DNA of 64,000 nucleotides from Pseudo-nitzschia pungens. Taxonomy: Eukaryota > Bacillariophyta > Bacillariophyceae > Bacillariales > Bacillariaceae. Positions 10,305 to 21,703 of this stretch are shown one piece after another. Made by a program: the position numbers and the translations under genes. Where the stretch lies: positions 8,219,001 to 8,283,000 of the forward strand of contig CM074758.1 in the NCBI GenBank assembly GCA_037355855.1, read 5' to 3'. Each line of letters begins with the position of its first letter. Within the stretch, counting starts at the first letter, position 1. The notes beneath the pieces are model-generated. The model did not search any database. It worked only from the letters and a program-made list of their open reading frames with translations, and was not told where the DNA came from.

Positions 10305-11499
10305 GTGATTGTGATGACCTCTTGGGTCGTAAAATTGACAAAGGAAAGATTTGAAATGGAATGAATCAAAACGTCAATCGACTGAACGAGACAAAAATGC
10401 AGACGACCGGGCGGTTCCCCTGGGCTGGAAACCAAGCACGCTGAAACCGAAAGCGGCTGGAGATGGTGAACGTACGGATAAACCTTACCCTCCTTCCTTC
10501 AGGAACCCGAGGTATTTGAAGTAAAGTTTATTCAAATTCGATGTTGTTCTGCCATCTGTATTGAGGACGATCGAAAACAATAAGGCAATCCTTGTTTCAC
10601 GGGAGATGATGAATTGTTGAAAAGAAGGATTCCAGATTTTGAAATCCACCGGTATCGTAGAATATTCTATTCAACGCCTGACATGAATCAATCACAGATG
10701 CGGAACTTGGCGTTTAATTTGTCGACGAAAGTTTGTCACACTTTTCGAAACTTGCCTGCAAGATATATCAACCAAATTTGATTCTTGTGTGTCATCGCTT
10801 TACAAGTATTGCACTTTGGCGGGAAGGTGCGCCCAACTATTCTGTCATAGTACGTCCGTCCTTCGCCCGTCGTCGGAATCTCTGTCCATCGTTCATTTTT
10901 TTCCTTCCATCAAAAACGAACCACAAACAAAATAATTGAGATCGAAAAGATTTCATTATTTTTCCATTGATTGATGAAACGCTCGTCAATCACTGAGACA
11001 ACTGGAAAAGTGTCTCACTTCGATAGGCCTTTCACTTACTTTTTTGAAGAAGTGCTCCTTTCGCCTCTCATTTTCTTTTCACGATTTGTACGGTCCTGCA
11101 AACACTAAATACTGAATAGTGCCTCCGATTGCTTGCATGCGACGATGATATGATGTATCTTCCAAATCCTGCCGTTGAGTGACTCTTCCAATGGATCAGC
11201 ATAATGTACGTCCGTTAATTTACCATTCATATCACGTTGGTGTTCTTTTCGCATACCACACGCACGGGTCCTCTGGGCAGCCATGGGTGCTAGACTCTCG
11301 ATGCACCTAATTGGCAATCGGCTCCGTGCAATAGGAACGACTACTATTAGTTGGGAACCCGCGCACATGGAGTGTCATATTTACCGTTGATTTCTCATAT
11401 GTTTTTGGTGTTTTTCATTTCCTCGATATCAGTGCTCTCGGTCTACTCAACCATGATGGAAGCCTAGTACGAACTTTCTCCGAGACATAGGTACGGTAA
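10305..11499. other. Intergenic region, no gene seen
   Basis: About 1.2 kb of AT-rich sequence. Open frames of 68 codons (10733, +) and 87 codons (11105-11368, -) lack recognisable features. No tRNA, repeat or regulatory structure was found by eye. Confidence 0.35.
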
Positions 11500-11953
11500 T
11501 CAGTGGTTGTTGTTCGACCACGACCGTTTTGTCACCGCGTGAGCAGGCGCATGGTTATGGCAGGCGGTGTTGATGATGAGTTTTTCTTTGCTGTTGAGCT
11601 GCTCGGAAAGAAACACTCTGTAAGAGCCGGTCATGTCGCCCTCGATAGTCCAATTGTATTGAGTTTGGGTATGACCCTTGGGTGCAACCCGCTTGCGATT
11701 GGGCGCAGTCAACCCCAACAATTCTTTCGATTATTTTCATAATCCGTTTGTTGTGTTCGAAAAGAGAGTTTCGTGGCATCACACAGCGATGAAGGACACT
11801 TTGAATTGCTCGATCCCGTCCATTTGAGACAACTTCTTGCATTTGCTGTGTATTTTTTGAAACTGTGTATGTCATCTCTGGAACAACCAACAAACCCAGT
11901 ACATTGTTCCTTGCCGTGTAATTTATCCTAGGCGGCGGCTCCGTTTCTTGCAA
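11500..11953 (-). pseudogene. Possible broken or spliced hypothetical gene (two overlapping frames)
   Basis: Two protein-like frames on the minus strand overlap and differ by one base of phase. The first (11555-11953) reads VLGLLVVPEMTYTV, then VSNGRDRAIQSVLHRC and a helix ending IMKIIERI. The second (11500-11721) begins LLGLTAPNRKRV and continues IEGDMTGSYRVFLSEQLNSK. The first is most protein-like before the overlap and the second after it, as if a frameshift or small intron joined them. Neither frame has a good ATG. I do not recognise the product. It could be a decayed gene, a gene with an unrecognised intron, or coincidence. Confidence 0.22.
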
Positions 11954-12972
11954 GACGAGGACTTCTCAATGGCCTTTGCCAAATATGTGCGATAACATCA
12001 TCCGAGCTGATCTTTTCTTTGAATCCATTGCCTGGTTCCATGTGAGAAGATCCCATTAAGTGTACGGTTCTGCACGATGCCGTCGAATGTACCTTTGTGC
12101 GTTCAGCCTATGGTTGGCGCAACAAATGATCGGACGAACTGGAAACATTCGTTTTCCATCCGCTGATCGTCTGCTGTTTCCACGCCGTAGGTGGCATCGT
12201 TGTTTGGAATGTATCAAACGTCACTGAGAGCTTCGTGCTCGGCTCGATCACATTTTGAGCGGCCATTTTGATCGAAAACAAAGACGAGGAACACTGCTGA
12301 GACACTACCGTACCTAGTCACAGAACTGCGCATGCTACGCTAAGCTTCTTTAGAAAGGCATTTTCAATATGCAATTAACCATCAAGGAATTGTCTATTTC
12401 TCATCACCGCTATATTCTTTCTCCTTCGCATTAAAACATCTATTCACACTAGGTTCATCAAGTTCAGTATTTCCTTTCGCAAAAAATTATCTGGATGAGT
12501 TCCGACCACAGGTCAGCGAGGAAGTTACGTGATCGTTCGCTGCCGTCCTACAGATTGAAACGATCACTGTTTTCTCTCTCTTCTCTTCTTCAATAGCTTG
12601 GGAGTGCTCCAGATCTTTGAGGATTGCAATTACATGTATTGCGAGTTTACTCTGTTTCAATTGAAAGAATCACGGGCTGAGGCTACAAGACTTTTCCACG
12701 CCAAAAAATGTGTTCTTTATTACCACATTCCCCGAGCGAACATTTGATCGAATAATACTACGTAATTATTAGTTTTTAGTTTGGTGACAGGTTGTTTCAA
12801 CATTCCAACGTGGAATGATCTTCAGTCGAATGTTTGCCATCCTTCATGACTTTGTTTGGTGCGGGTGTCAGTAAACAATCACGTCGTGACTAGATTGCAG
12901 TCCCTCAGCGAGTGATGACATCCCAAATGATCAACGAAGAAGAACGTCCGTGGACTAAAATGACGATGATGT
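11954..12972. other. Intergenic region, no firm gene
   Basis: About 1 kb. It contains a 65-codon minus-strand frame (12108-12305; MSQQCSSSLFSIKMAAQ start) and a 42-codon one around 11940-12060 that could be remnants of the broken gene just downstream, but nothing supports either alone. Confidence 0.3.
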
Positions 12973-14064
12973 CTAATCTCGAAAATTCACATTCCTCTTT
13001 TTAATGGTGATCTGCACTTGTTGTCGTATAAGCCGTTTCATACGATAGCGTTTCAAACGTCGGAATAAGCGCTTCACCAAGTAATGGCTACGCTTGCTGA
13101 ATTTTGGAGATTCTTTCCGGCGCATGAAATGATAATCAATACCTTGATGAGATGCAGGACCATTGCCATTCTTCTTTTTCGAAAACATTCGTACGTCGAC
13201 TTGCAGATTTTCACCCTGTTTCATTGCCACACCTGCAATATCTTCAATGAGAGAGAAGACAGCATCGCCCTTGACCACGCGTGATTCTCTCGAGTCCATT
13301 GTGTAGACTTGATAGTATGTATTGCAGCTAACCAAACGAGTAGAATTCTTCTTATCAAATGACTCTACCAGTTGAAGAAATTCCATTGCATTTCTTTTGT
13401 TCAAGAGAAGGCAAGCCCCGTTATCCGTCGAGAACTCAAACTTGGTCTTACTATTTCGTACTGTTGGGTGGATATTCCATACCATGGGAACCTTGAACAA
13501 AGCAGACTGCGTTCCAACGGAAACATTTGCTTCGCGGTTCGGATCGAAAAATGGTTGAAATTTGGATGCTTCGGTTGTGATGCCCTGCGTATTCTGACGG
13601 AGAATCCTGGCTAATCCCTCTTCCAGGTACTCTTCCATTCGTTCCTTCAATCTTTCCGTGCCATATGCAGTCACTGCTCTTCGTCCGCTGCGAGAAAGCA
13701 ACCTTTCGTCCGGTCGAATGGAGGAAAGCGCAACAAATCGTTGGCGCTCGTTCATTAACGCAGTCAAATCGTCACCGCCTCGGCGAGGATCAGGGTGAGG
13801 CTGGCGGGATTCGTCGGATAAAGTTTCGCTGATCATGGATTCGCCCGCTACTTCATTCGGGATTAAGTCAATGTCCTCAAGAGACCGATGACCAACCAAT
13901 TCAAGGAAGTTCTCATCACCACTTGCGGAGCCCGTAAGGGTTTGGAGACCATGCAGTTCGCCGAAGTTCGTGCGATCGTGTGCGAACCGAAACGAAGAAG
14001 AAGATCCATCGATATTGATGCCCGGGCTGGGGGTCGTGTTGCCGATGCACACTACAGAATTCAT
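12973..14064 (-). CDS. Hypothetical protein, basic C-terminus
   Basis: Single exon, 363 aa, ATG start. The first 130 residues are polar and probably disordered. A middle amphipathic helix (RLKERMEEYLEEGLARILR) precedes a more globular part with alternating strands and helices (VPMVWNIHPTVRNSKTKFEF, then NAMEFLQLVES and YYQVYTMDS). The last 50 residues are very basic (RLFRRLKRYRMKRLIRQQV), suggesting nucleic-acid or membrane-surface binding, but this is inference. No known domain is recognised, and no signal peptide or transmembrane segment is seen. Frame quality and amino-acid composition support a real gene. Confidence 0.55.
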   Translation of the reverse strand: MNSVVCIGNTTPSPGINIDGSSSSFRFAHDRTNFGELHGLQTLTGSASGDENFLELVGHRSLEDIDLIPNEVAGESMISETLSDESRQPHPDPRRGGDDLTALMNERQRFVALSSIRPDERLLSRSGRRAVTAYGTERLKERMEEYLEEGLARILRQNTQGITTEASKFQPFFDPNREANVSVGTQSALFKVPMVWNIHPTVRNSKTKFEFSTDNGACLLLNKRNAMEFLQLVESFDKKNSTRLVSCNTYYQVYTMDSRESRVVKGDAVFSLIEDIAGVAMKQGENLQVDVRMFSKKKNGNGPASHQGIDYHFMRRKESPKFSKRSHYLVKRLFRRLKRYRMKRLIRQQVQITIKKRNVNFRD

Positions 14065-14575
14065 TGTGAGGCTTCAAATGATTGGTGCTGCGTTTTGACG
14101 ATTCTGGCAAAAATCAAAGCGTCGATCCAAGGTAGCTGTCGCGTGTTTTTCAAACATCGACACTTGGCTAGTTGGTTTTGGTGCTTATTTGAATAATGAT
14201 CATGTTTGTTGCAACGATGATTCTGTGCAATTGCGACAACGTGATCTCTACTATTGCATGCTTCTCCACTAACGAAGGTACAGTGCGATGAATTCCATGA
14301 AGAAACGGGCATTAGAAACGCATGGCGTAAAAGTCGAGAAACCGTTTCGGTATCTCCGCATGGCATCCGTTCGTTTCCGTTTTCTTGTCTGCCTCACGAT
14401 ACTCATAGATTCATTGTCTGCTTTCCATTAGCTACACGATGCTAAGAAAATAGGAAAAGAAGCAGATAGGTTGCTTCGGTAGCAGTTTGAAAGTCTTGTA
14501 TCCGTTTCTTTGCCTTCACTGCAACCCTTACCGTACCAGAACCGAGAGCCAAGAGCAATTGGAACGTATCTTCCT
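14065..14575. other. Intergenic region before the foldback element
   Basis: About 0.5 kb with no feature seen. Short frames on both strands are not protein-like. Confidence 0.35.
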
Positions 14576-14777
14576 GGACCTTCCGGAACAAAGATAGTTT
14601 TCGATGCGCAGACCGCGCGATTTTTTATTGCAGTTAGTCATTTTGAGGGTATCCCCTTAAATTTATTATCTCCCCCAAAGAAACTCGCATTTTTTGGGAT
14701 CGAAAAAAGTGCGGATTTTTATGGTAAAAAAAAACTCGCATTTTTGCTCTAGAAAAAAAACACGTATATACAGCAAT

Positions 14778-14913
14778 AAATGCGAGTTTTCAGCAGAAAA
14801 ATGCGAGTTTTCAGCAGAAAAATGCGAGTTTTCATTAAAAAATGCGAGTTTTCTTTTAAAAATGCGAGTTTTCTTTAAAAAATGCGAGTTTTCTTTGGAA
14901 AATGAGTGTTTTC
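14778..14913. repeat. Short tandem repeat, about 20-bp units with AATGCGAGTTTTC
   Basis: Seven successive units contain the core AATGCGAG or AATGAGTG followed by TTTTC and an A-rich spacer. Opposite-orientation copies (AAACTCGCATTTTT) lie just before, at about 14690 and 14731, and again after 15728, so the DNA or transcript could fold back on itself. It lies inside the foldback element. Confidence 0.8.
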
Positions 14914-15033
14914 AACAATTTCAACCAAAAACTCGTCGTTTTCGACTCCGTCATTTTGTCTCAGCAAATCGACTCCCGCGTCGTTGCGCCTCTCTTAGCA
15001 AATCGTTGCGCCTCTATTAAAAAACAAATCGAC

Positions 15034-15655
15034 TCCGTCGTTGCGTCGACAACACAGGGGGGGGGACAGCAAGCAGCAAGCAGCAAGCAGCAGCAAGCAA
15101 CTACGCGTCGATAATACAGGGGGGGGGACAGCAAGCAGCAGCAAGCAGCAAGGCGTCGATAATACAGGGGGGGGACAGCAAGCAGCAAGGCGTCGATAAT
15201 ACAGGGGGGGGACAGCAAGCAGAAGGCAGCAGCAACGCGTCGATAATACACGGGGGGGGGACAGCAAGCAGCAGCAAGCAGCAAGGCGTCGATAATACAG
15301 GGGGGGGACAGCAAGCAGCAAGCAACAGCAACGCGTCGATAATACAGGGGGGGGGGGACAGCAAGCAGCAAGCAACAGCAACGCGTCGATAATACAGGGG
15401 GGGGGGGACAGCAAGCAGCAACGCGTCGATAATACAGGGGGGGGGGACAGCAAGCAGCAGCAAGCAGCAACGCGTCGATAATACAGGGGGGGGACAGCAA
15501 GCAGCAGCAACGCGTCGATAATACAGGGGGGGGACAGCAAGCAGCACCAAGCAGCAACGCGTCGATAATACAGGGGGGGGGACAGCAAGCAGCAGCAAGC
15601 AGCAACACGTCGATAATACAGGGGGGGGACAGCAAGCAGCAAGCAACAGCAAGCA
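15034..15655. repeat. Minisatellite: CGTCGATAATACAG + G7-11 + ACAGCAAGCAGC units
   Basis: About thirteen imperfect units of roughly 36-55 bp. Each has CGTCGATAATACA, a run of 7 to 11 G, ACAGCA, and a variable number of AGCAAGCAGC blocks. Length varies in both the G-run and the AGC block, typical of slippage. The sequence is open in all three minus-strand frames, but the resulting Leu/Cys/Pro repeats are a by-product and not called as proteins. Confidence 0.9.
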
Positions 15656-15962
15656 TAATTTTAATTAAAAGGACCTCTGTTAGCAAATCGACTCTGTCGT
15701 CGTTGCGCCTCTCTTAAAATTTTTGCAAAGAAAACTCGCACTTTTTTTGTCCGTTGAACCAAACTCGCATTTAATGCGAGTTGAAAAAGAACGTTTTTTT
15801 TAGTCCCGCGAAAACTTGCACTTTTTGGTCTCGAAAAAAGTGCGAGAAAAAAGTGCGAGTTTATCCCCCCAAATTGTGTTCCAAAAGGGGGATGTGAGTT
15901 GACAAGTTTGACTCAAAAAATTGCGCGATTCGCGCGAAGATATTTACAGTTCCGGAAGGTCC

Positions 15963-16443
15963 TGTATTTTTTAGTTGTGTAATGATAATAATATTTGTAC
16001 GACAAAAAAAATGCTTACGAGTACGTAACCTTACCGATAGTACCGTACTTCATTTTCGTGAAAATTGCTCCCTACAATTCGCGCCAAAAAAAAATTCATC
16101 AACGAAGGGAAAACGCTAAGGTTAGTCAAGCAACGCAGTTTTGTTTTTGATTTTTGAGATAAGCCGGGAGACAGCTGATAGGAATTCCGTAGTACCAGTG
16201 GAACGTGCGCTGAGAAAGATCTGTCGTTAGTCGTTAGTCGTTAGTCGTTACTCTACCGGGGACCGGTACCGTACAAAACCAAAATCACGCAAGTTTGCCG
16301 CGACCGGTTTTGTTGCAACAAAAACTCAGTACGTCCCGGAAGTTTATTCATTCGTTGCAAGTAACAAGACGTAAACGAACACAGTTCGAAAACGAAGTAG
16401 GAATAATTGAACATTCAGGAAGTCAGAAATCTAACTTGCAACA
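15963..16443. other. Upstream region of the GTPase gene
   Basis: Holds CGTAACCTTACCG near 16025, a member of the recurring intergenic motif, and a GTCGTTA heptamer repeated four times in tandem at 16223-16250, about 200 bases before the start codon. A promoter is presumed here; no TATA box is clear. Confidence 0.4.
16223..16250. repeat. GTCGTTA heptamer x4
   Basis: Four perfect tandem copies of GTCGTTA in the upstream region of the large GTPase gene. It could be a simple repeat or a clustered factor site; the sequence alone does not decide. Confidence 0.85.
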
Positions 16444-19400
16444 ATGGGGAACACAGCCTCAACATCCTGTGGTCAGACTTCTGCCATCAAGTCGGAGACA
16501 ACCGAAGACGGTCCTAGTGTCGAAGCACATCCATCGTCTTCTGAATCAAAAAATGCGAACGGATTTCACGAAAACCAAGGAAGCAGTGATCCGCAAATAA
16601 TCCTCATAGACTGTGGGAAATGCAAGGGCGCAATCGAAGTGGAACCGTCCATGACTCTTGTCGATTTGTACCAAAAAATTGTCGATGACTTCGACGAAGA
16701 AATGATTCCGGGTGGTGGAACTGTAGACGAAGATGGCGATTTTTCCTTCCGGATTTGGGTGCAAGGTGTGCAGCCCACGAAAAAGCAATCACAACGATTC
16801 ACGGTGAGTGAGATCATACGGCGCAAGTGGAACATTCAATTGGTAGAGAACAAAATGAGAAGAAAAGAAGCATCTCCAAAACCCACAGCACCCCCTGCGC
16901 CATCGGTAGAATGTGTTGTCGATGACAATGGCAACGGCAAACGTCCTCGTGAGAACAGAGACGAAAGCAACCCAAACAATCAAGATAACCCCAATAAGGT
17001 CAACGAAACTGAATCGTCTCCCGAAGAGGGGAAAAACCACGAGCATCAAACGACTTCATCGAACTCACCATCGAAATCGAGGGTCACTCCGTTTGCTTCC
17101 AGCCCCATTTCACATGATTCCAACCCATCACCACTCAAGAGATCTAGAATTTTTCCAAATTCAGAGTCGACCGAGGAAACGATGAACAGCAACAAAAACA
17201 CGAGCGTCGAGTCCGACAACACGTCTGTCGTTGTTTCACCCCTCCCTTTAGCACGTACGGAAGTTGGCAGACAAGAATTACAAGGCGAAAGCAAAAACGA
17301 ACAAGAACAAAAAACTGAAAAAGAACGGCAACAGACACAAACCTGCGATGAGAGTGAGGGAAAGCAAATCAAAGTTTCAACAACGTCCAACGAAAACCCT
17401 ACTAACGATGATGATTTTGGAACGATGGACTGCGATGATGGTGATGGTGATGATGATGCAACAGTACCCATGTCATTGTCACCCTCGTCCGACAGTGGTC
17501 AAGCACCAAGCATTCAATTTGATGACGACGCCAGCGCCAACGGCAAAGATCAGGCTGTCAAGGACGACAAACAGTCATCCACGGCGATATCCAAGAATGA
17601 CGATCTTCACGCGAAGTATGATTTAGCCTTGCAGAAATCGTGCCGCACTTTGATGGAACTCGAAAAAATGTTACTGGACAACAAACCCAATCCCAACGAC
17701 GGAGGTGTTTCATTTTGTTCTGAAGCAAGAAACGAGGAATGGCGAAAAGGAATCAAAGAACACCTTTCAAAGGGAACAGCTGGTCCGAAAACTGTCGTTG
17801 GAGTCCTTGGTTCTACAGGCGTCGGCAAATCTTCCTTGCTGAATGCTTTGCTGGACGAGGCGGCAGTCTTGCCAACTTCCGGTTCGAGAGGATGCACTGC
17901 TGCTGTTGTAGAACTAACGTACAATAGAGATTTGCTGCAAGATCCCATAGGATCAATGGGGTCACCTTCAGCAAATCCCGTGCCTGCGAAAAAGGTCCCA
18001 GTATACAAGGGTAAAGTTGAGTTTATGAAATTGGAAGATTGGAAATCTGAATTGAAATTCCTAGTCGACGAATGCTCGACACAAGAGAAGAAAATTTATA
18101 TACGCTGCCCCGAAGAACAGAACCAGCCAGACGCAGCAGCAGCGTGGGCAAAGATCGATCAGGTGTACGGAAAAGGAACGATGGCAAACTTTTCCGGGAG
18201 ACCTACAGCAAGTGTCTTTGACAGATTGTCAACGAACACAAGAGTCGTAAAGTTGCTAACCCCTAAATCGGATAGTCAGGAGCCATACAACGCCGTGTAT
18301 GTAGAAGAGGGCTCTATAAATCTCTCTGACGCCGCTAATACAGTGCTCTGTGAATACAATAAGATGGATTTGCGGACACGTCGGCAACTGAAGCGATGGG
18401 CAAAATCTTTTCGATCAAAGATAAACGACTACGTCTACAGAAAGGGTAATGGCAGCGAAGCCCAAACGTGGCCACTGATTCGATGTGTTTCGCTACAAGG
18501 CCCCTGGAATGTCCTCTCCTCGGGGGGCGTCTTGGTTGATCTGCCAGGGGTTCGAGATGCAAACGCTGCTCGCGCCAGGGTTTCGGAACGATATCTGCAG
18601 AATTGTAATCAGTAAGTTTCTTTGCCGTCGGATGAAATTCTGAACACGAGGCTCGTATGCTTGTGTTCAGTTTTGAAATAATGAAAATGCCAAATTTATT
18701 TGCATGGGTAATGCGTTCTAAGCCCCTTTAATTTTTCAATCTTTCTAGGATTTGGGTTGTTGCTCCTATCAAACGTGCAGTGGACGATGGGACCGCCAAG
18801 GAATTAATGGGGGAACAATTCAAGCGACGGCTATTGATGGATGGGCAATACGGTAACATTGCATTTATTTGCACACAAACTGATGATTGCGAAGCGACTG
18901 AGATAATGCGTGACCACGAAGATGTAGCTGTCCGCGTAGCAGGGAGATGGGAAGAAATGACCAAATTGCAAGAGGAGATCAATGGTTTTGAAACACAACT
19001 TTCTGATCTCCAACAACAACAAGAAGACCTCAATTTTGCTGTAGATGAAGCGACAGAGCATTTGAACGAAATTACGAGTGAACTAGACGACGCGAAGAAT
19101 CCAAGTAGGGAAAAACAATCTGTGGCTGATAATGACGATGATGATGATGACGAGGAATTTCTGCCCGAGGAAATCAATGCCAAAAGCGAAAAAGTGCTGG
19201 TCAGAGAGATTGATAAAAGTTTGATACAAGAGTTAGAGGTCCAAGTTTCCAATCAAAAGAAGGCAGTCGAAACGGCGACACGTGCACTTTCATCATGGAG
19301 GAAGACGCACAATGGACAGAAAACCATCCTCACCACAAAATGCGCCAGACGCCAGAGGAAACTAAAGGCCATTTGCGCCAAGGTGCGCAACGAGTACAGT

Positions 19401-21703
19401 ACAAAATGCCTGCAGGAAGATTTTATCACCGGTCTCAAGGAGATTTATCGAGATGCTAACGAATCGTCCAGAGATGAGGAAAACGAGATAGCTATCCCCC
19501 CGGATGTAAGCCTTCCAGTTTTCTGCATTAGTGCGAATGACTACTTGAAGGTAACGGGGTGAGTCAAAACGGTTTCAAGCCGGCGAAAGGCGTAGCCACG
19601 ATTGTCCTTCGTTTCGCTCACTCTTCATTACTTTCCTCGTTTTGTGAGCATAGAATAAAGCCCTCCAGTGATGGCCCTCCAAATTGTTTCTCCTTGGCAA
19701 TAGATACGCAAATCCAACGGCTTCGCGAGTTTGTTCATGAAACAACAGCATCGCGCCGCGTCTCGTTTACCGAAAGTTTCGTTAACAGAGCTAGCGATAT
19801 TGTAGACCGTATCAAGCTCCTAGCGAACGATTCTAAATCGGACGGCGGTAGCACCAGGCAAAAAGTACGATGCAAAGATTTGTTCGATGAAGAAATAAAA
19901 AATTTATCAAACCAATTGGGACCAATTGCGAATGACTTTGAAACTGAGGCCAAGAAAAAGATCATGCGAACGCTCAAACCATCTCTTGCATCCGGAGCTA
20001 GCAAAGCACGATCATCAGCCATGTCCACGGTTGTTTCATGGGGATCAAGGCACCGACGTACTAAATACGAACGAAGTCAAGAACGAAATGGGTTGTATTG
20101 GTCAACATATTTTGCAACTGCCCGTCGGTCTGGAGTTTACGTATCAGCATCGGCGGGTGCCGTTGATTTCAACGCCGAGCTGGTAGAACCAATGGAGGCG
20201 GAGTTCACTCCTGCATGGCAGAGTATAATGGATGGAGCTTTCCGTCATCTCCTTTCCGCAAGTCAGCGTCAGGTGATCGACCTCTGCAAACAACTCGATA
20301 GGACGCTACTCGGTGGACTTGTTTCAATTGGCATTGACAAGGAACGAGTAACTAGTATGGTTTCAATATCTTCTTCGAACTGCACAACTGCTGTACGTAC
20401 TTGCTTTGAAGATATGCTGGGCGAGACAACAGAGAACCAACGCGAACTCAATCGATCTTTATTACCAAAAGTCCAAGAATCTATGAAGCAATCATATTAT
20501 GCTACGATCAACGTTCCGGCTGGAGGAGGAAAATTCGAGCGGATGAAAAGTGCTATGAATAGTTATTCTAGTAGAGCAGTAAACGGGGTCTTCGACGAAT
20601 GCACGCATGACCTGCTGGCAGCGATTGAACACATGGTTGAAAACTTGAGGGAAAGAATCGATTTACTCCAAGAAACCATAAAAACATCACTTTTCAGTGT
20701 TTATTCAATACTATGGGAAGACCAGAATGGTGGAAAAGTGTTTGACCCTGTTTATCAAAAAAAAGTGTTGGCATGCCGTGCGGCTTGTCTGCCTATATTG
20801 ACCCGGCTTCAAGAGCAACAAGATGAAGTCAGGAAAGTTTTGGGTATTGAACGTCCTATTTTAGATCTTGAGATCGCAGGGGTCGAAACCTGGGAGGAAA
20901 AAAATGAAAAAAAAATGCAAGCTGCGAAGCAAAGTGGTAATTTTATAGACTTAGTGGATGACTCGGATGAGGTGGAGGGAACGATGGGAAATAGCGGTAA
21001 TCCTTCAATGAAAAAGAATGCCAGTTCGAATTTTGCAACGATCAATCATATCAAAAGAGAAATGCCCACATCCATATCATTTAGTGGTAGTGACACGATG
21101 AATCGAAAGACTGGTTTGTCCAATAGCCTAGAAAGGCACTCCATCGATGCTGATGCTGGCTTCTATGTGAACAAAAATTTGTATTGCCGTACTGACGCTG
21201 TTTTTGCTCAGTTCTTACAACTCTCTGTCGCCAAAGTTTCGCAAGGATTCTTTGTCGAGAGTATCGGAAAGAATACCAAATTCAACAAAGGTAAAATGTT
21301 TCCCGGTGATATCATTACTTTTGTTTCCGGGAAACCTGTGAAAGGGATGGGCCTGGATGAATTCAAGAGGGCTCTAGAAGCTGAGAATTTGACAGTCTGG
21401 CTTTGTCGGTCAGTGATCGAAGCAAATGCCGGATCGCTAGGACTGATCGTTGTCAAAGTACCCGAAGGATTTGAAATTTCAGATATCGGACACAATTCGC
21501 AGCTTAAAGCGTTTGTCAAAAAAGGCGATATACTCACAGCCATTGATGGAACGCGCCTGAGCAAACTAAATACTTACGAATTTGAACAAGAACTAGCGAG
21601 GTCGAAGCATCATCAAACTCGTCATATCTGGATCCTACGAAAGGATAGTAGCATGAATACGGGACAGTGTGGAAAAAACGATGGCGTCCCAGAGGTGGTT
21701 TAG
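16444..21703 (+). CDS. Large dynamin-like/SLIP-GC-type GTPase with two C-terminal PDZ-like domains
   Basis: Three exons, 16444-18611, 18749-19558 and 19654-21703, have matching phases at both introns (137 and 95 bp) and encode 1675 aa. The start MGNTAS fits an N-myristoylation signal (Gly2, Ser6). Residues 50-130 form a small ubiquitin-like or CIDE-like fold candidate (IILIDCGKCKGAIEVEP). Residues about 140-390 are disordered and acidic. The G domain has GSTGVGKS (456-463), a switch-I Thr region, DLPG (699-702) and TQTDD (about 766-770). Long coiled coils follow. VFCISANDYLKVTG then DTQIQRLREFVHETTA resemble the C-terminal part of the nuclear GTPase SLIP-GC/NUGGC family. Two PDZ-like modules end the protein (about 1500-1580 and 1586-1665; PGDIITFVSGKPV and KGDILTAIDGTRL). 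Enzymatic GTP hydrolysis is expected from the motifs. Cellular role is unknown. Confidence 0.8.

Larger units (their letters stand above)
14576..15962. mobile_element. Foldback/MITE-like element carrying a polyG-AGC minisatellite
   Basis: A perfect 14-bp inverted repeat (GGACCTTCCGGAAC) bounds this 1387-bp unit at 14576-14589 and 15949-15962. Inward of it the two ends stay loosely inverted: a CGCG(C/A)ATTTTTT block, a C-run (TATCTCCCCC versus ACATCCCCC), and repeated AAACTCGCA(T/C)TTTTT motifs pointing toward each other. The interior holds AATGCGAGTTTTC tandem repeats and a 600-bp minisatellite. No transposase frame is present. No target-site duplication could be found. I infer a non-autonomous, foldback-like mobile unit, or a locally expanded inverted repeat. 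Confidence 0.5.

Noticed and set aside
14961..15686. Three overlapping Leu/Cys/Pro-rich minus-strand frames of 183-241 codons
   Set aside because: They are the same minisatellite read in three frames; no promoter, start context or protein family supports them.
14566..15967. GTAT on both sides of the foldback element as target duplication
   Set aside because: It lies 6 bases from one end and 1 from the other, so it is not symmetrical and is probably chance.
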